Positions 46,701-58,048 of a DNA stretch of 64,000 nucleotides are shown piece by piece. Numbering within the stretch: position 1 is the first letter of the stretch; each line of letters opens with the position of its first letter. This DNA comes from Cristatella mucedo (lineage: Eukaryota; Bryozoa; Phylactolaemata; Cristatellidae), in assembly GCA_009760855.2 (NCBI GenBank), contig WPIO01000026.1, positions 4,233,501-4,297,500 on the forward strand, read 5' to 3'. A program made the position numbers and the translations under genes. The notes below the pieces were generated by a model, which was given only the letters and a program-made list of their open reading frames with translations, made no database searches and was not told the origin of the DNA.

Positions 46701-49700
46701 GCGGACTGCTGAATACGTTGGGTGGCTGGCAATCGGTTGCACCCGGAGGTTTCTGCAGCTAGGCATCATATGAATGCTTTTAATTTTCATGTTTCAGGGA
46801 TTGATTTGCTGGGAATGTTTGGCCTCGCATTGACCGGCTCAGAACAAGAGATCTGAAAACGTACCAATAGTCATACGCGCAGAGAATTCATACAAGTCGC
46901 AGCCACTGAAGCAGAACCATCCGTGATTTTGGCCAGCTTTTCCTCTGGAAAGGCTAGAGACGACTTACTGGCTAACTTCAGCTGTGGCCTTTATTGAATT
47001 TGAATAAAAAAAAGTTTGTTGGCTGTATGCAAGTGAACTCAAGTTCTGACTGCCAATAAAAGCAAAGATGATATTTGGCTTTTACGACTTGTAACGAAAT
47101 ATGTTACTATCATACTTGTCTCACTAACGGTGCAGGACGTGTGCCATTCCGGAAGCCCCCCCCCCCAGTTAATCGCTGCCTGTGAAGACTTTGAAGCATC
47201 GTTTATCTAACCAGCCTCTTCAAACCGGAATTCTATCAATCAAAAAAGTTTGTTTAATCCAATCTACGAGCGCTGGTAGTCCGATTATTGATAAGCAGCA
47301 TTAATCGGCCTCAAAAGATTCGCGGCCCACAATGCCAGAAACCTGTGAAGAACCCATAGACGTCATCAAAAGCAAAGCGCCAAAACCTTAGTGCGAATAG
47401 TGAATTGTCTTCAAACTGTGCACTGCATTTAAAGGATTAAGTAATATCGCTTCGATTGTGCAATGCCCTCTTTACCTCTTGGCCACTGGCTATTCAGAAA
47501 TTTACCTTAACAGCAGCACGTAAAATATAATTCTTCCCTGGGAGAACATACAGATATATTGCCTGGTAATCGACTATAAACGGATTCATCGAATTAACTA
47601 TACAAGGAATTCAGTTTTAACCGACCACAAGACAAAGGGCAGTTGATTTCAAACAAAACTTGAATCTGGGTGATGGGACTCATAGCCGCCGGCACCCCTC
47701 GTTCTTAATCTTTGCTTTGCTGACACTTCGAGCCCGACAGCCAATTGGAACCCACCGTTTCAGTCTCTGAGTGTGGCAAAAAGGTAAAGCATTGGCGATT
47801 AGGGCTAGCACGTCTGTGACTTTGGCTCGGCAGCCGAGCCTCCCCCAAGCCAGACCTGTTGAGAAGCAGCAATTTGCAAACTCCAAGGTTTTTGGTCGGA
47901 TAATGTTGGATAAATGCTGCACAGTCACTCTACCTGCGCAATCACTTTCGTTCAATTTAAAATAGTCATTCAAAATGAGACCAGAAAAGTATATAGACAA
48001 TTCCTATTGGCATAATAAGGGCATCGTCTGCCCACATAAGCCTTAACCTGTCATAGCTCCTAAGATTTAAGCGATTTTATAGTATTGCTTCTGCAGAAAG
48101 AATCCTTAGTTTGCCTTTACAGTTCGTTGAAAATCGCATTTTAATACTTACAAGTAACTAGCTTCTTGGTTCTTCTGCCATCGAGGAAAATGAGCAGCTG
48201 TTGTAACAGATTTCTGGCCTTGTCGGAAAGCATTATAATATAATATCTACTTGATTCATATCAGGCAACTGGTTCTTCAAGTGATTACACTGGCCTCAGC
48301 AAATATGGGCACCTAACAATTCGACCACCCACCAGTTCGACCCAAGACAGCCGTGGTAAAACTCAATCTATGCTATGCCTCGGTTGCCAAAGGCCATCAC
48401 TGCATACCTGTTGTACTCTGAGCTGATGACAATAAGATCCGGTGCAACGGTTTTATCTTGTGTAAATGCATGACTTTAAACACGTAGTCATTCCCTCACT
48501 ATGTTTATCATACACTCGGCAAGCTGTAGGCTAATGTGGTTAATACACGTGGTTCCTTCACACCATCGTGGTTGAAGGTTTAGGCTCCCCTGACCTCAAG
48601 TAGCCTTGACTCGGCTCTGCAAGTGGCCATTATGCCGAGTCGGCATAGAAATGCTCAGTTTTTGTGCTCAGACGATAAGCCCCGGCATGCTCCACACTAC
48701 TCTGCTACCGGTCGCCGAAAGTACTCGATTTAGTCTGTCTTTGTCTGGTTCGTTGAGTCCTTGCACCCCGACTGCTACGATCTAGAAGCAGCTGCTCACT
48801 TTGGGTGTTGATCATTGCCCCTCCATTCATTGCCACCGTGCCATCGGCCCTCGGCTCCGCAATCACAGTCCAGAAGCAGCAGCTGAAGGTCCGAGCTGCA
48901 TCGCTAGCAGTCATCAGGCTGAAACTCGGACAGCATGGCATGCTCAGCAGTATTCATGGGCGCCACTGATGACCAACGAAGCTTTACGAGCTAAGCGCCT
49001 CCTGATTGTCCCCCCCCCTACGAATGGTGCCGAGGCTGGTTTCCCTTGCTCTTTCGTTGGCCTGGCTTGTTCTGATCTGCGAGTCTTGCTTCACAGGCTT
49101 CGAGTGACTCACTAGCAGAACTCTGCTACTCTGCTATCACCCAGCTGCCCGGGACGACAAAGGCCAAAACCTAGCGATTGTGGTGCAATTGGCATATCAT
49201 CAGCAGCTTCAAAATATGGGCAGAATTTGAACTGCTGGGGGCCAGACTGCCGCCAACGCTAGGGCTCGGGTGTGCTCTTATCGAGTTAACCTTATCACCA
49301 CTGCCACCCCCTCCAGTCGTCATCAAAGGAAGCTGAAAGAAACCGGCTGCTGCACCCGACGAGGTTCGTCTAATAAGACCTCTTTAACGCCCTTGTTGAA
49401 AAAAAATAGTACTGCTTTTTTAATAGTGACTGTTGCTGTTCCGATGCCTACCATAAAGATGATCAACCGTTAGTTCACTTGTTTTATCGACCAATGGCCA
49501 CTTTTGGTGAGGAAAAATGAGCCGGTGGCAGCTTAGCTGCGATGTTCTGCATCTGCTTCAGGTAGGACCAGGCAGATGTGCAGCACTGTTCAAACGGCTC
49601 GGCCAAGTAGTGGCAGCGTGCAGTTGAACGCCAACGAGCATTGTGTACCTATTGCAAAGAGTACATTTTCCCAATTTGTTGTACAAAATGCATGTTTGTG

Positions 49701-50039
49701 TATCAATCTAAAAAAGATCTAAAATTTAATGGGGAAGAATCACTTGTACTGTCTGTACAGCTGACTGTGTCGAATGGGCCAGGTAGAACTCGAATTGCTT
49801 GTTGCAACTGCATTCGGTCGCCGACCTGTTAGACATAATCAAATATGAAAATGAGAATGTGATGCTTAACCAAGCAGTGGTTTCCCTAGTGCTTCTCTGC
49901 CACTGTGCTATATGCCGATGCCTTCAGCCTATGCAATCCTATTTTTTAAATTAGTTGTAGTAGTAACCAAATGTTGGTGCTTCCGTTCGAGAATAGATCG
50001 AAGCATGCAGTATTGCACACATTTCCAAGTACCCGGGAA
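46701..50039. other. no recognised gene
   Basis: About 3.3 kb with no assignable coding sequence. There is a C-run near 47,157 and a moderately GC-rich stretch at about 48,600-49,140. Short open frames lack domains. Confidence 0.4.
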
Positions 50040-50410
50040 GGCAGTGATAATTCGTATTATTATTTAAGTTTTGAAAGCTTCATTAAGAAGACTTCTTCCA
50101 CAACTAGCAATCACGTCCGATCCATGTCTAGTATTAGGAACTACCTTCCATGGCGTCTTGCAAAATGTAGCTATGTCCGTAGGGCTTTCTCACTGTATTA
50201 TGGTAATTTCCGTTTGGTTAGGCTACCAAACAAAGCCAGTGGGCCTGTACAGCTGGTAATCATTATGACTGCCAGGCTAGCTTACAAACATTCTACAGTT
50301 TCGACCATGTGTTTGATTTGCTGAAAGAGCTTGTATCCTTGCAATTTTATTAACGAATGCAAAGCACAGATCTTAGGCTGACAAAAATGGCCAGCCATGG
50401 CTTGGATCCT
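50040..50410 (+). mobile_element. LINE-B copy 3: decayed post-RT region
   Basis: Collinear with 25,000-25,340 of LINE-B copy 1: TTTTGAAAGCTTCATTAAGA, CACGTCCGAT, GGAACTACCTTCCA, GGGCCTGTACAGCTGGTAAT and CAGATCTTAGGCTGACA, then GCCATGGCTTGGATCCTTCA. Confidence 0.75.
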
Positions 50411-50519
50411 TCATTCCTAGCTTAACTGCCCATACAAAGCCCTTATGCCTCTGAAGTTGAAGCAAATTATATTAGCAAGGCCAGGGAAACAATTTCCGAG
50501 CCTGTGCTATGTGTCTTGT

Positions 50520-50830
50520 TTGTGGATGAACTGGATGGTCCCTGGTTGATGAACAGCGACAGCATCAGTTTATTAAGCTGTACCGCAAGGCATGCTGTGG
50601 CTTGGACCGCCCACACCTAGCTGGCTTGCTATACCCATTCCGACTTCGTTGCTCCGGCCTGTACTCTATGGAAACTCAAATGGCTGCTCCATTCCTCACA
50701 CCAGCCATTTAGCGACAGTATCTTTGGCTCTGGTAGTTCCATACAGTAAAACACGACTCCAAAATACTTATGCAACGAAATCTGTTTGCGGCTGGTAGCC
50801 GTGGGGCACTTTGAGCTAGGGTCTGCTGAT
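50520..50830 (+). mobile_element. LINE-B copy 4: C-terminal fragment
   Basis: Repeats the C-terminal part after the previous fragment has already reached it, so it is a second copy or a duplication. The frame CGLDRPHLAGLLYPFRLRCS parallels RHGLAPPSLAELLHQFQPPR of copy 1, followed by DSKILMQRNLF versus PRFLRKRQPL. Confidence 0.6.
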
Positions 50831-50831
50831 T

Positions 50832-50871
50832 AGTGATTCATCCACTCAGTACAGTGATTCATCCACTCAGT
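50832..50871. repeat. 19-bp direct duplication
   Basis: AGTGATTCATCCACTCAGT occurs at 50,832-50,850 and again at 50,853-50,871. It may be a local slip or an insertion footprint at the end of the LINE-B fragment. Confidence 0.7.
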
Positions 50872-51419
50872 GGGTATGGTCATCAGCAGCCACGTGTTGG
50901 CACCACTGTACCTGCATTGCAGTAATTTGCATTAGCTGGTTGGGTGGTGATCTGGTGATATATTTCTGCGAACTGCTTGTTTTCCGCAACCGTATGCCCC
51001 AAACTAAGTGGGTGTGCACGTTATTTCTGTGGGAAACCAGCACTGTGCAGGCGCCTCTCAACCAGGCCTCAACATTGGTCACACTATGGTCACTCCTGCT
51101 ATGATTGGACTGTGTCTGCCATGCCAGGATGGTGCCAGGCATTATACGCTAGCCTTTGAAAAAACACATTGATCCACTTTTGCAAGTAATGACGCTGCCT
51201 CACTATTTTTTGCTGGATCTATTTACTTTGCTTTACTGATTTCAAGCCGACTAGTATTGTGAAGTTTAGAGACAAATCCAGCGCAAAGCCAGCTGCATAA
51301 CGTCTGCAGGGTACATCTTCTGTTGGTTGTTTGAGGCAGTTCCCAGCGATGCAGTACATGGGCATTCTTATGCCTTCGACAGACGAGCCTTACATAGAAG
51401 CCTGCCCCTAGTAATTATG
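50872..51419. other. no recognised feature
   Basis: Unassigned spacer between LINE-B and LINE-A copies. Confidence 0.4.
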
Positions 51420-54153
51420 ATAGCAGTAATATTACACTTGATAAAGCACCTCCAGAGAACTAAATCTCTGTCTAGGAACTTTACATTAGCTGTACAGAAA
51501 ACAGTGGTCGAATGGTGAGTGGTATCATGCTTGAAAACTACTCGGATAGCATGATTAGGGGTGTCATGCACAGGGTCAGCAGACAAGTGTTGTTAGAGGC
51601 AACATGCACAGTGTCCCATGCAAAAGCACACAAAGGATGAATCACTGGGACCACTACATGCTGTCATAAATAGGTACGCTTTTAAGGCTTTTTAAATGTG
51701 GTCAAGTCAGAAGAGTTCCAGGCTTTGGGAGCATACGAACTAAATGCACAGACTCCAAAGGATTTGAGGTTTGTACGAGGTATAAGCAAACAGTTAGGTC
51801 CCGAAAAGCAGGCGGTGCGACACTTGGCCTGGTGGGGGAGTAGATGTGACAGGTAAGCTGGAGCCAAATAATGGAAGTACCTGAAAGTGAAAGACAAAAC
51901 CGTGAAGTTGAATCGTTGCTTGACTGGTAGCCTGTACAGGTCGGCGAGAAGGGGTGTGATTGGCAACTGTGAGGCCGACGACAGACATGCCTAGCTGTAA
52001 CGTTGCACCAGCTGTAAGCACCTGATTTCACATGCCGGTAGGCCAGCAAGCAGTAAGCTACAGATGTCAAGACGGGATGTCACAAATGCATGGACCAAAT
52101 TTAACTTGGTCTCTCTATCTAAACAAGCTCAACTTTTGGCTATGATATGTACCTAAAAGTAGGTATACTTGACTGTGGAGCTGATGCAGTAGCTTAACGA
52201 AAGGTCACACTGAAACATGACAACTAGATTTCGTGCAGATTCAACACGAGATATGCTAGCAGAACCGATTTTGAGCGTTTGCCCTTCCAATTTCTGAATC
52301 ACACTTGGTTTACCCATAACTATTAGGTTAGTTTTATCATCAGTTAATGCAACAAAATTAGCTGCCGCCCATGTGCTGATGCATCCATACACCTATCCTA
52401 CCTACCTGCTATCCATACACCCGGCAAGGCTGTAGAGAAAATTTCACGTGGTTGTAGGCTGGGAGAAATAAAAGCAAAGGTACAACTGAGTGTCATCCGC
52501 TTAGAAGAGAAAGCCTAGACTGTGCTTGGCAATCGAATCGGCAAGATGGAGGGTATAAACCGTGAGTAGAACGGGACCAAACATGGAGCCCTGAGGTACC
52601 CCACATTTCAGATGCTCCTCAAAGCAACTTTTTCCATTCACGTTATTACTCTGGACTTTTCCACTGTGATAGGACATGCACCATTGCAGATCAGTGCCAG
52701 TGATGCCCAGGTGAAATGAAAGGCGCTCTAGAAGAACTTGATGATCGATAGTCTCAAAAGCTGCCGAAAGATCAAGCAAGACCAGCAGAGGCACTCTACC
52801 CATGTCTGCATTCCTATGTAGTTCTTTGTACACCCGAAGTAATGCTGACTCTGTGGAGTGATTAGCTCTAAAGCCAGACTAAAACTTACTAGCGAGGCTT
52901 GAAGTTTCGATGTATGAGTTCAGCTAATCTGCGACGACTCGTTATAGTGTCTTTTATAGGAAAGGTTGAAAGGAGACTTGCGGTAGTTGCTTAAGTTCTC
53001 TTGGTCTAGTGTCGGTCTCTTGAGAAGTGACCCGAATACAGCTTTATTTAAAGGATCTGTGATATGATCTGAACCTAATGACATATTAACCATGTTAGTT
53101 GTGCATGGCAGCAGCAGATCAATGCAAAGTAGGAGCAGGACAGTGGGAATAGCGTCCTAAAGACTATTTGTCTTTTTTTATTTGGATATGAACTTCAGGA
53201 CGAGATCCCTACCGACCTTGTTTAGATGTAGAAGTTGAGGTGGTGCAAGGAAGCGAGGAACAACATTTTAGGGGGGATGCTGCCGTCGCAGGGATGGACT
53301 CCCTGATCTTGTCTATCTCAGGGCGAAGAATAGAGAGAAGCAATAAGCTAGATTATCACATGGATCCTCAGGTAAGGAGCTAATCTGGCAGCGGTTGAGG
53401 AGATGGCTGTTCGTCAACATCAGCATTTTCGTATTGTTCATCTGTGATTCAACAATGTTGTAATAGAAGCTAGACTTGACCTTTGCTAGGATCGATTGGT
53501 ACGACCTACAGTAGCCAGACGATGGACAGTCAGCCCTGATCTTTAGTATGCTTTTTCTAGCTTGGACTTAATAGACCTAGCTATTGTAATATCTGTGGTA
53601 AACTGTAAGCCGTCTGAGCGAGGGCACACAGTGCACTTAGTCAGAGATGCAAACTCGTCAATCGTCTGCAATTGTCGTCTCGTTGCTGTCTACTAATGAT
53701 AACAGATCGGAAGGGGGATTGAGCTGCTGCAGAGGCCCGGCAGATATTCTCGCACGGACAGCATCGATGTCCAGGGTCTTGAGGTTTCGCGATTCTCAGT
53801 TGATTTTAGAGGAGGGGAAGCTGGCACATACTGCTGACTGAATAAGCAGGATTTCGTAATAATTGGTGATGACAAGGTGCAGTTGTACGAGAAAATTTGG
53901 TCGAGTCTGTGACCCTTGATGTGAGTAGGGCTATGCTCATGCATGCAAGAGATAATGAGTCGGTCAATGCACTACGTTCGTACCTGAAGGTGTCAGATAA
54001 ATTACAAAAATGATCATGAAATCACCCACAACCAGGAAGGATACAATAATTACACACAAAATCAACATGAGATCTGAGAAGTCTAAGATAAAGAAGGATT
54101 TAGTACCTGATGGGCGATAGACTACTGCCACCATCGGTAGCATCTTTCAGGGT
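51420..54153 (-). mobile_element. LINE-A copy 10, 3' part (RT to tail)
   Basis: The fullest LINE-A copy in the window, on the minus strand. The tail hairpin and ATT repeats are at 51,420-51,490 and the 3' UTR runs to 51,680. The C-terminus lies at 51,680-52,140 ([19 protein letters not shown]). The RT lies at about 52,150-52,860 with LLVLLDLSAAFETID and GVPQGSMFGPVLLTVYT, but the YADD tyrosine codon is TAA at about 52,500. The linker is 52,860-53,640 and the endonuclease C-terminal half continues to 54,153, where a DNA transposon interrupts it. It resumes at 55,498. Confidence 0.9.
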
Positions 54154-55497
54154 TCTAGTTTGTTCGCACAGCAGATAGCCAGCCGATGCCCAACACCGAC
54201 AGTTTATAACTAATGCACGGAACCCATGAGGGCACGGCTCCCTTCGGCCCCTACTCTCGCTCGACTGCCGTCTCCTCCCCTGCGAACAAACTGTAAGCTA
54301 TTTCTCCGTGGGAGCGACTGTGGCCCGTGTAAACAGGCTGCTGAGCTTCGAGAGGAAAACCAAGAAAAGTGGCTATGAACCGTATGAGTGGCACTTGTTT
54401 TTGCTCTTTGCGAAGCAGCAGCATTGTGCGAGGCGACAGACAGCTAGACTGTGCACGGAGGAAGGCGGCACCGTCCTCGATGAGGGCGGCGGCGTCCTCG
54501 AGGAAGGCGGCGGCGTCTGCTACAGAGTCGGCAGTGGCCTGCGACAGAGTCGGCGGCGTCCGCGACAGAGTCGGTGACAATGGCCTGGGATGCAGAGCCA
54601 GCCATGACGGTGACGTTGGCCTGCGACCAGCCGGAGGGCTTTGACATGGCCTAGGCCGGAGTGTGTGCAGACCGAATAGTGTGCCCAGGACGGAGAGACT
54701 GGGAAGGCTTGAGAGGCTGTACAGGCTGGAGAAGCAGCTGGGCATGTCGGAGTCGCGATGGTAGAATCGACGGCAGAGGCGGATATGCTTGCTCATTGCT
54801 GCTCTGTACCTTGCAGCTTCACCTGTTGGTGCTGCAAACTTGTGACCCTTTGTGTTGGTGCTGCAAACTTGTAACCTTAAGGTCAAGGGGCGTGTAGTTC
54901 GTATGTGCCTATGTATGCATGTATTGTATGCAGGCTTGGACGGTGGCTCACGTTGCCGGCTGATCGCGAAAGGCCGTGCACCAGCATGCCTCCTGCGAGC
55001 AGCCGTAAGGTAGCTAGCCAGCCAGCCTGTAGGGTCAGCTATTCATGTTAGCTGCTATGCTGCAGATGTTTAGTGCCTAGTTTGTATCGTTTGTAGAAAA
55101 TAGGCTGGCTCTTGCTGCCATGTACATTGCAGCTACTTGTGTGGCTGGCGAGAACTTGTGACCTTAAGGTCAAGGAGGCATGCAGTTCGAGTGTATGCCG
55201 GCTCCTCTGATGAGCTTGTGATGTGGCATGGACACAAGCCGGTAACCCACTGGTGGCCAGATGGTGGATTCACCATCAGGGTCTGCCGATGCACAGCTGT
55301 CGCCCACCTGTGATGTGGCATGGAGACAGGCCATTTACCCCCTGGTGGCCGGATAGTGGAAGGGAGCAGTGGAGGAGGGGGAGTCGAGTGAGAGTCGAGG
55401 GGCCGAAGGGAGCCAGCAGTGCGCTCTTTGGCTCCGTGCGTTGGTAATAAACTGTCGGTGTTGGGCATCGGCTGGCTCTCTGCTGTGCGAAACTACA
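54154..55497. mobile_element. DNA transposon with ~135-bp terminal inverted repeats, nested in LINE-A
   Basis: A 1,344-bp insertion in the LINE-A endonuclease. The ends are inverted repeats: CGCACAGCAG, CCAGCCGATGCCCAACAC and CGACAGTTTAT on the left, mirrored on the right at 55,447-55,490. The similarity continues inward through GCACGGA, CGGCTCCCTTCGGCCCCT and CTCGACT, so each TIR spans about 135 bp (54,154-54,290 and 55,366-55,497). AGGGT flanks both sides (54,149-54,153 and 55,498-55,502) as a probable target duplication. The interior is GC-rich, with repeated GGCGGCGTCC/GACAGAGTCGG words and a ~100-bp imperfect duplication around GTGATGTGGCATGGA (55,208 and 55,311). Open frames inside show no transposase motif, so it is probably non-autonomous. 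The superfamily is not resolved. Confidence 0.85.
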
Positions 55498-56215
55498 AGG
55501 GTGAAATCTTGAGAATCGATTCGACAGACTGCTTCGAAGGTACTGCAAATGGCTTGAAGTTGAATGTAGAGTGCATAATAATAGTAACTCCACCTCCAGT
55601 TTTTATTTGTATAGGGGTCGGAAAGAATGCTAAACCAGTTGGGGTTGCGTCTTTAATTATCGGACCGTTTATAGATTTTACCCAACTGTCGTTTGAGGTG
55701 AGCACGTCAAGACAATTTTCAGACATACGGTTGCTTATTCCCAGAGGTTTATTCCACGATAAGCAAGGATTCCAAAGACAAGCCTTAAGTTGGGCCGCCG
55801 GAGTTATAATAGGCCTGGCAAACACTAAGTGATATTCACATCGACGCTTGTGGGAGATCATTCTTAGCGGCTCGAGACAATGCTAAGAATACCAAACGGG
55901 CTGGTACTCAGCTCACAGTTCTCGCCAAAGGAGGAGTGTCTAAATTGGCGGAATCGGTCACAGCGGCGGCTCCCGGGTGTTTTTTTAAGGCACAATTTAC
56001 AAATGTTAGTAACAGCACTAACATCTAGGGATGCATTTGAACTACGATGAAGATGCGATAATAGGTGAGCACGATCGTAGCCAACATGCAGGTTGCTATC
56101 CGAGGCCTAGCTAAGGCAGCCGCTGGCGTGGGAGACCCAGCAGCCCGAAGTGGTAAGTCCGTAGATGTCAACAGACACGTAATTTCTTAGGTGCTACGGT
56201 CAAACAACAATCAAA
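55498..56215 (-). mobile_element. LINE-A copy 10, 5' part (endonuclease N-terminal half and 5' region)
   Basis: Continues the element on the far side of the nested transposon. The minus-strand frame PIQIKTGGGVTIIMHSTFNF, then FKPFAVPSKQSVESILKIS, corresponds to the APE endonuclease of copy 4 (IKTGGGFAITRLKLDFKPF). The region 55,850-56,215 matches 20,225-20,610, with shared words AACATCTAGG, TGCATTTGA, GATAATAGGT and GTGCTACGGTCAAACAACAA. Excluding the insertion, copy 10 is about 3.4 kb. Confidence 0.85.
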
Positions 56216-56249
56216 ATAGTTGAAAACAGATTTAAAAATTCTTATTGTT

Positions 56250-56460
56250 TAAGTTGAACATCGCGATTAACGGCTTCGAAGGCAGCTGATTAATCTAGCA
56301 GAGCTATGGCAGTGACGTGACGTTTCCACCATCTTTGCTGCATAGGACGTCGTTGGTTACACAGAAGAGAGGACTTTCAGTATAGTGCTGCCGCTTGAAC
56401 CCGAGTTGCATCGAAAGCCTAGCAATGCTGCAAGAGTAGGAGAGTTAGAAAACCTCTAAC
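56250..56460 (-). mobile_element. RT fragment of another CR1-like LINE
   Basis: The minus strand reads LGFKRQHYTESPLFCVTNDV, GGNVTSL and SAAFEAVNRDVQ, that is, the segment leading into RT motif A (usually LLDLSAAFD). Its words differ from LINE-A and LINE-B. About 200 bp, broken. Confidence 0.55.
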
Positions 56461-56632
56461 CTAAATCTTGATAGTACTTTCTAAAAGCTTACAGCCCAGA
56501 ATTCCGAATTGCAAACTTCTAATTCAAAGGAAGCTGGGCATGCCACTGCTTGTGCTCTGTCATTAGAAACACAAGGGGCCAATAATGCGAGGCAAGAAAT
56601 TACTTTGAGGTGATATTTAATTCGACTCTAAG

Positions 56633-56673
56633 CAGGTCAAACTTCCTCAACGGCTTAGAGGAAGTTTGACCTG
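56633..56673. repeat. perfect 16-bp inverted repeat
   Basis: CAGGTCAAACTTCCTC (56,633-56,648) and its exact reverse complement (56,658-56,673) are separated by 9 nt. It would form a very stable hairpin in RNA or extruded DNA. Not part of any repeat I can assign. Confidence 0.9.
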
Positions 56674-56864
56674 GTCGAGCATACCTTTTGCTACTCTTTT
56701 TGCTCATTAGGTCTGAAATGCAAAGGGATGTGCAAAGGACAGCAGCTTCTGCAATTCTTGTCACGCAAGCATAATTTGCTGTTCTCAGGAACCCCCTTCG
56801 TTGCTGAGGCTCTTACCGTTATCTGTCAATCCGACTGCTTTTTTGATAGTATCTGGTTCAGATT

Positions 56865-56955
56865 CATCCCACTGCAGCAAATTTAAAGCGCCCAGAGAGA
56901 GATTGAGTTTTCTGAGGGCGCTTTATCAAGTGCATTATTATATTATATATTATTT
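56865..56955 (+). mobile_element. LINE-A copy 11: solo 3' tail
   Basis: About 90 bp. AAAGCGCC (56,885-56,892) pairs perfectly with GGCGCTTT (56,917-56,924). The inner stem AGAGA/TTTCT is kept by one G-U pair. TATCAAGTGCATT and ATT/TA repeats follow. Confidence 0.85.
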
Positions 56956-57599
56956 TATCCGCGACCCATCAAGAGCAATGCCAACCGTGTAGAAAGTGGG
57001 TTATTCATATTCGACCTCTTGAGGCGCTGCAGAAAGACCTGATCCTGGCAACAAGTCAAAGGGTACCCGCTCAGTTTCATACCAAAATAAGGAAATGCGA
57101 AATATTGCTTGCATGTGACTGGTGGCAGGGCAGGCGACTTATGCAGAAAATGTAACAAGCTCATCTGAAGCTCTGAATTTTAAAATTTTTGCACGTAGCC
57201 TTTACACATGAGAAACTGCAGAGTCATTTTACATCCTTAAAATAGCGGTTGATTTTTAAACGACGACTATGCTGCTTTCGTCGTTGGAGAATTTCTCAGC
57301 TCAGCTGCTGTGCTCATTATGGCACCACTGATGAAGAGCTTCCGGGAAGCGGGTTCTGTTCTCTCGACGGTACGCTAAGTTTATTTCGGCCAGCCATCGT
57401 TTACTGGATGCAAATACCCGAGAGCTCCGACAAAGAAATGCAGCAGGGGCTCATTTCTCATCTGTCGCAGTGAGAATTTGTTTCGATTGACTGGCTAATT
57501 GGACGGCGAAATCAAGGCTGAAGTCTGGACGTGGACATATATTTCCTTCCTCCTCGCGCTAGAGAGCGGCCTTTGGCGCCTACAAGAATGGTGTGAACC
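56956..57599. other. no recognised feature
   Basis: Unassigned spacer between two LINE-A tails. Confidence 0.4.
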
Positions 57600-57775
57600 T
57601 TAATAATAATAATGCCGCACTTGAAAAAGTGCCCTCTGATAACTAAATCTCCTTCTAGGCTGTAAACATTTGCTACATAGGAAACGCGATTGAATGATTG
57701 AGGTAGCATGCTCAATAAACAACGAGAATAGCATGGTTAGGGTGATGTGCACAGGGTCAGCATCGAAGTCACATT
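57600..57775 (-). mobile_element. LINE-A copy 12: 3' UTR end
   Basis: On the minus strand: GACCCTGTGCACATCACCCT, TAACCATGCTATTCT, the region just 5' of the hairpin, a decayed hairpin, and ATT repeats at 57,600-57,613. Truncated 5' after about 175 bp. Confidence 0.8.
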
Positions 57776-58048
57776 GGCCTGACTTTTCCGTTTTACCTTA
57801 GGGTATTCCGCTGATATATTCGCTGTGAGTATTCATAAGCTTTGCTTGGATAGCCTACTCAAAATAGAACCTGCTTAGCTTAAAGTGTGATGTGCAATTT
57901 GTCAATACCTTCCGGCGGGTCTTCTCCGGTGGGTCAGCAAGAACTACCCTACATTGTGCATTCGCCCTCTCAAAGCTAGGCTATCGAACATACGACTCAT
58001 ACGTTTAAAGAGCTGATTAGCACTCGTTGCGGTAGTAGCTTACTTGCC

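Noticed and set aside
54251..54886. 211-codon minus-strand open frame
   Set aside because: It starts within the left TIR and runs into the GC-rich repeats of the nested DNA transposon. It has no transposase motif, and neighbouring frames are equally open.
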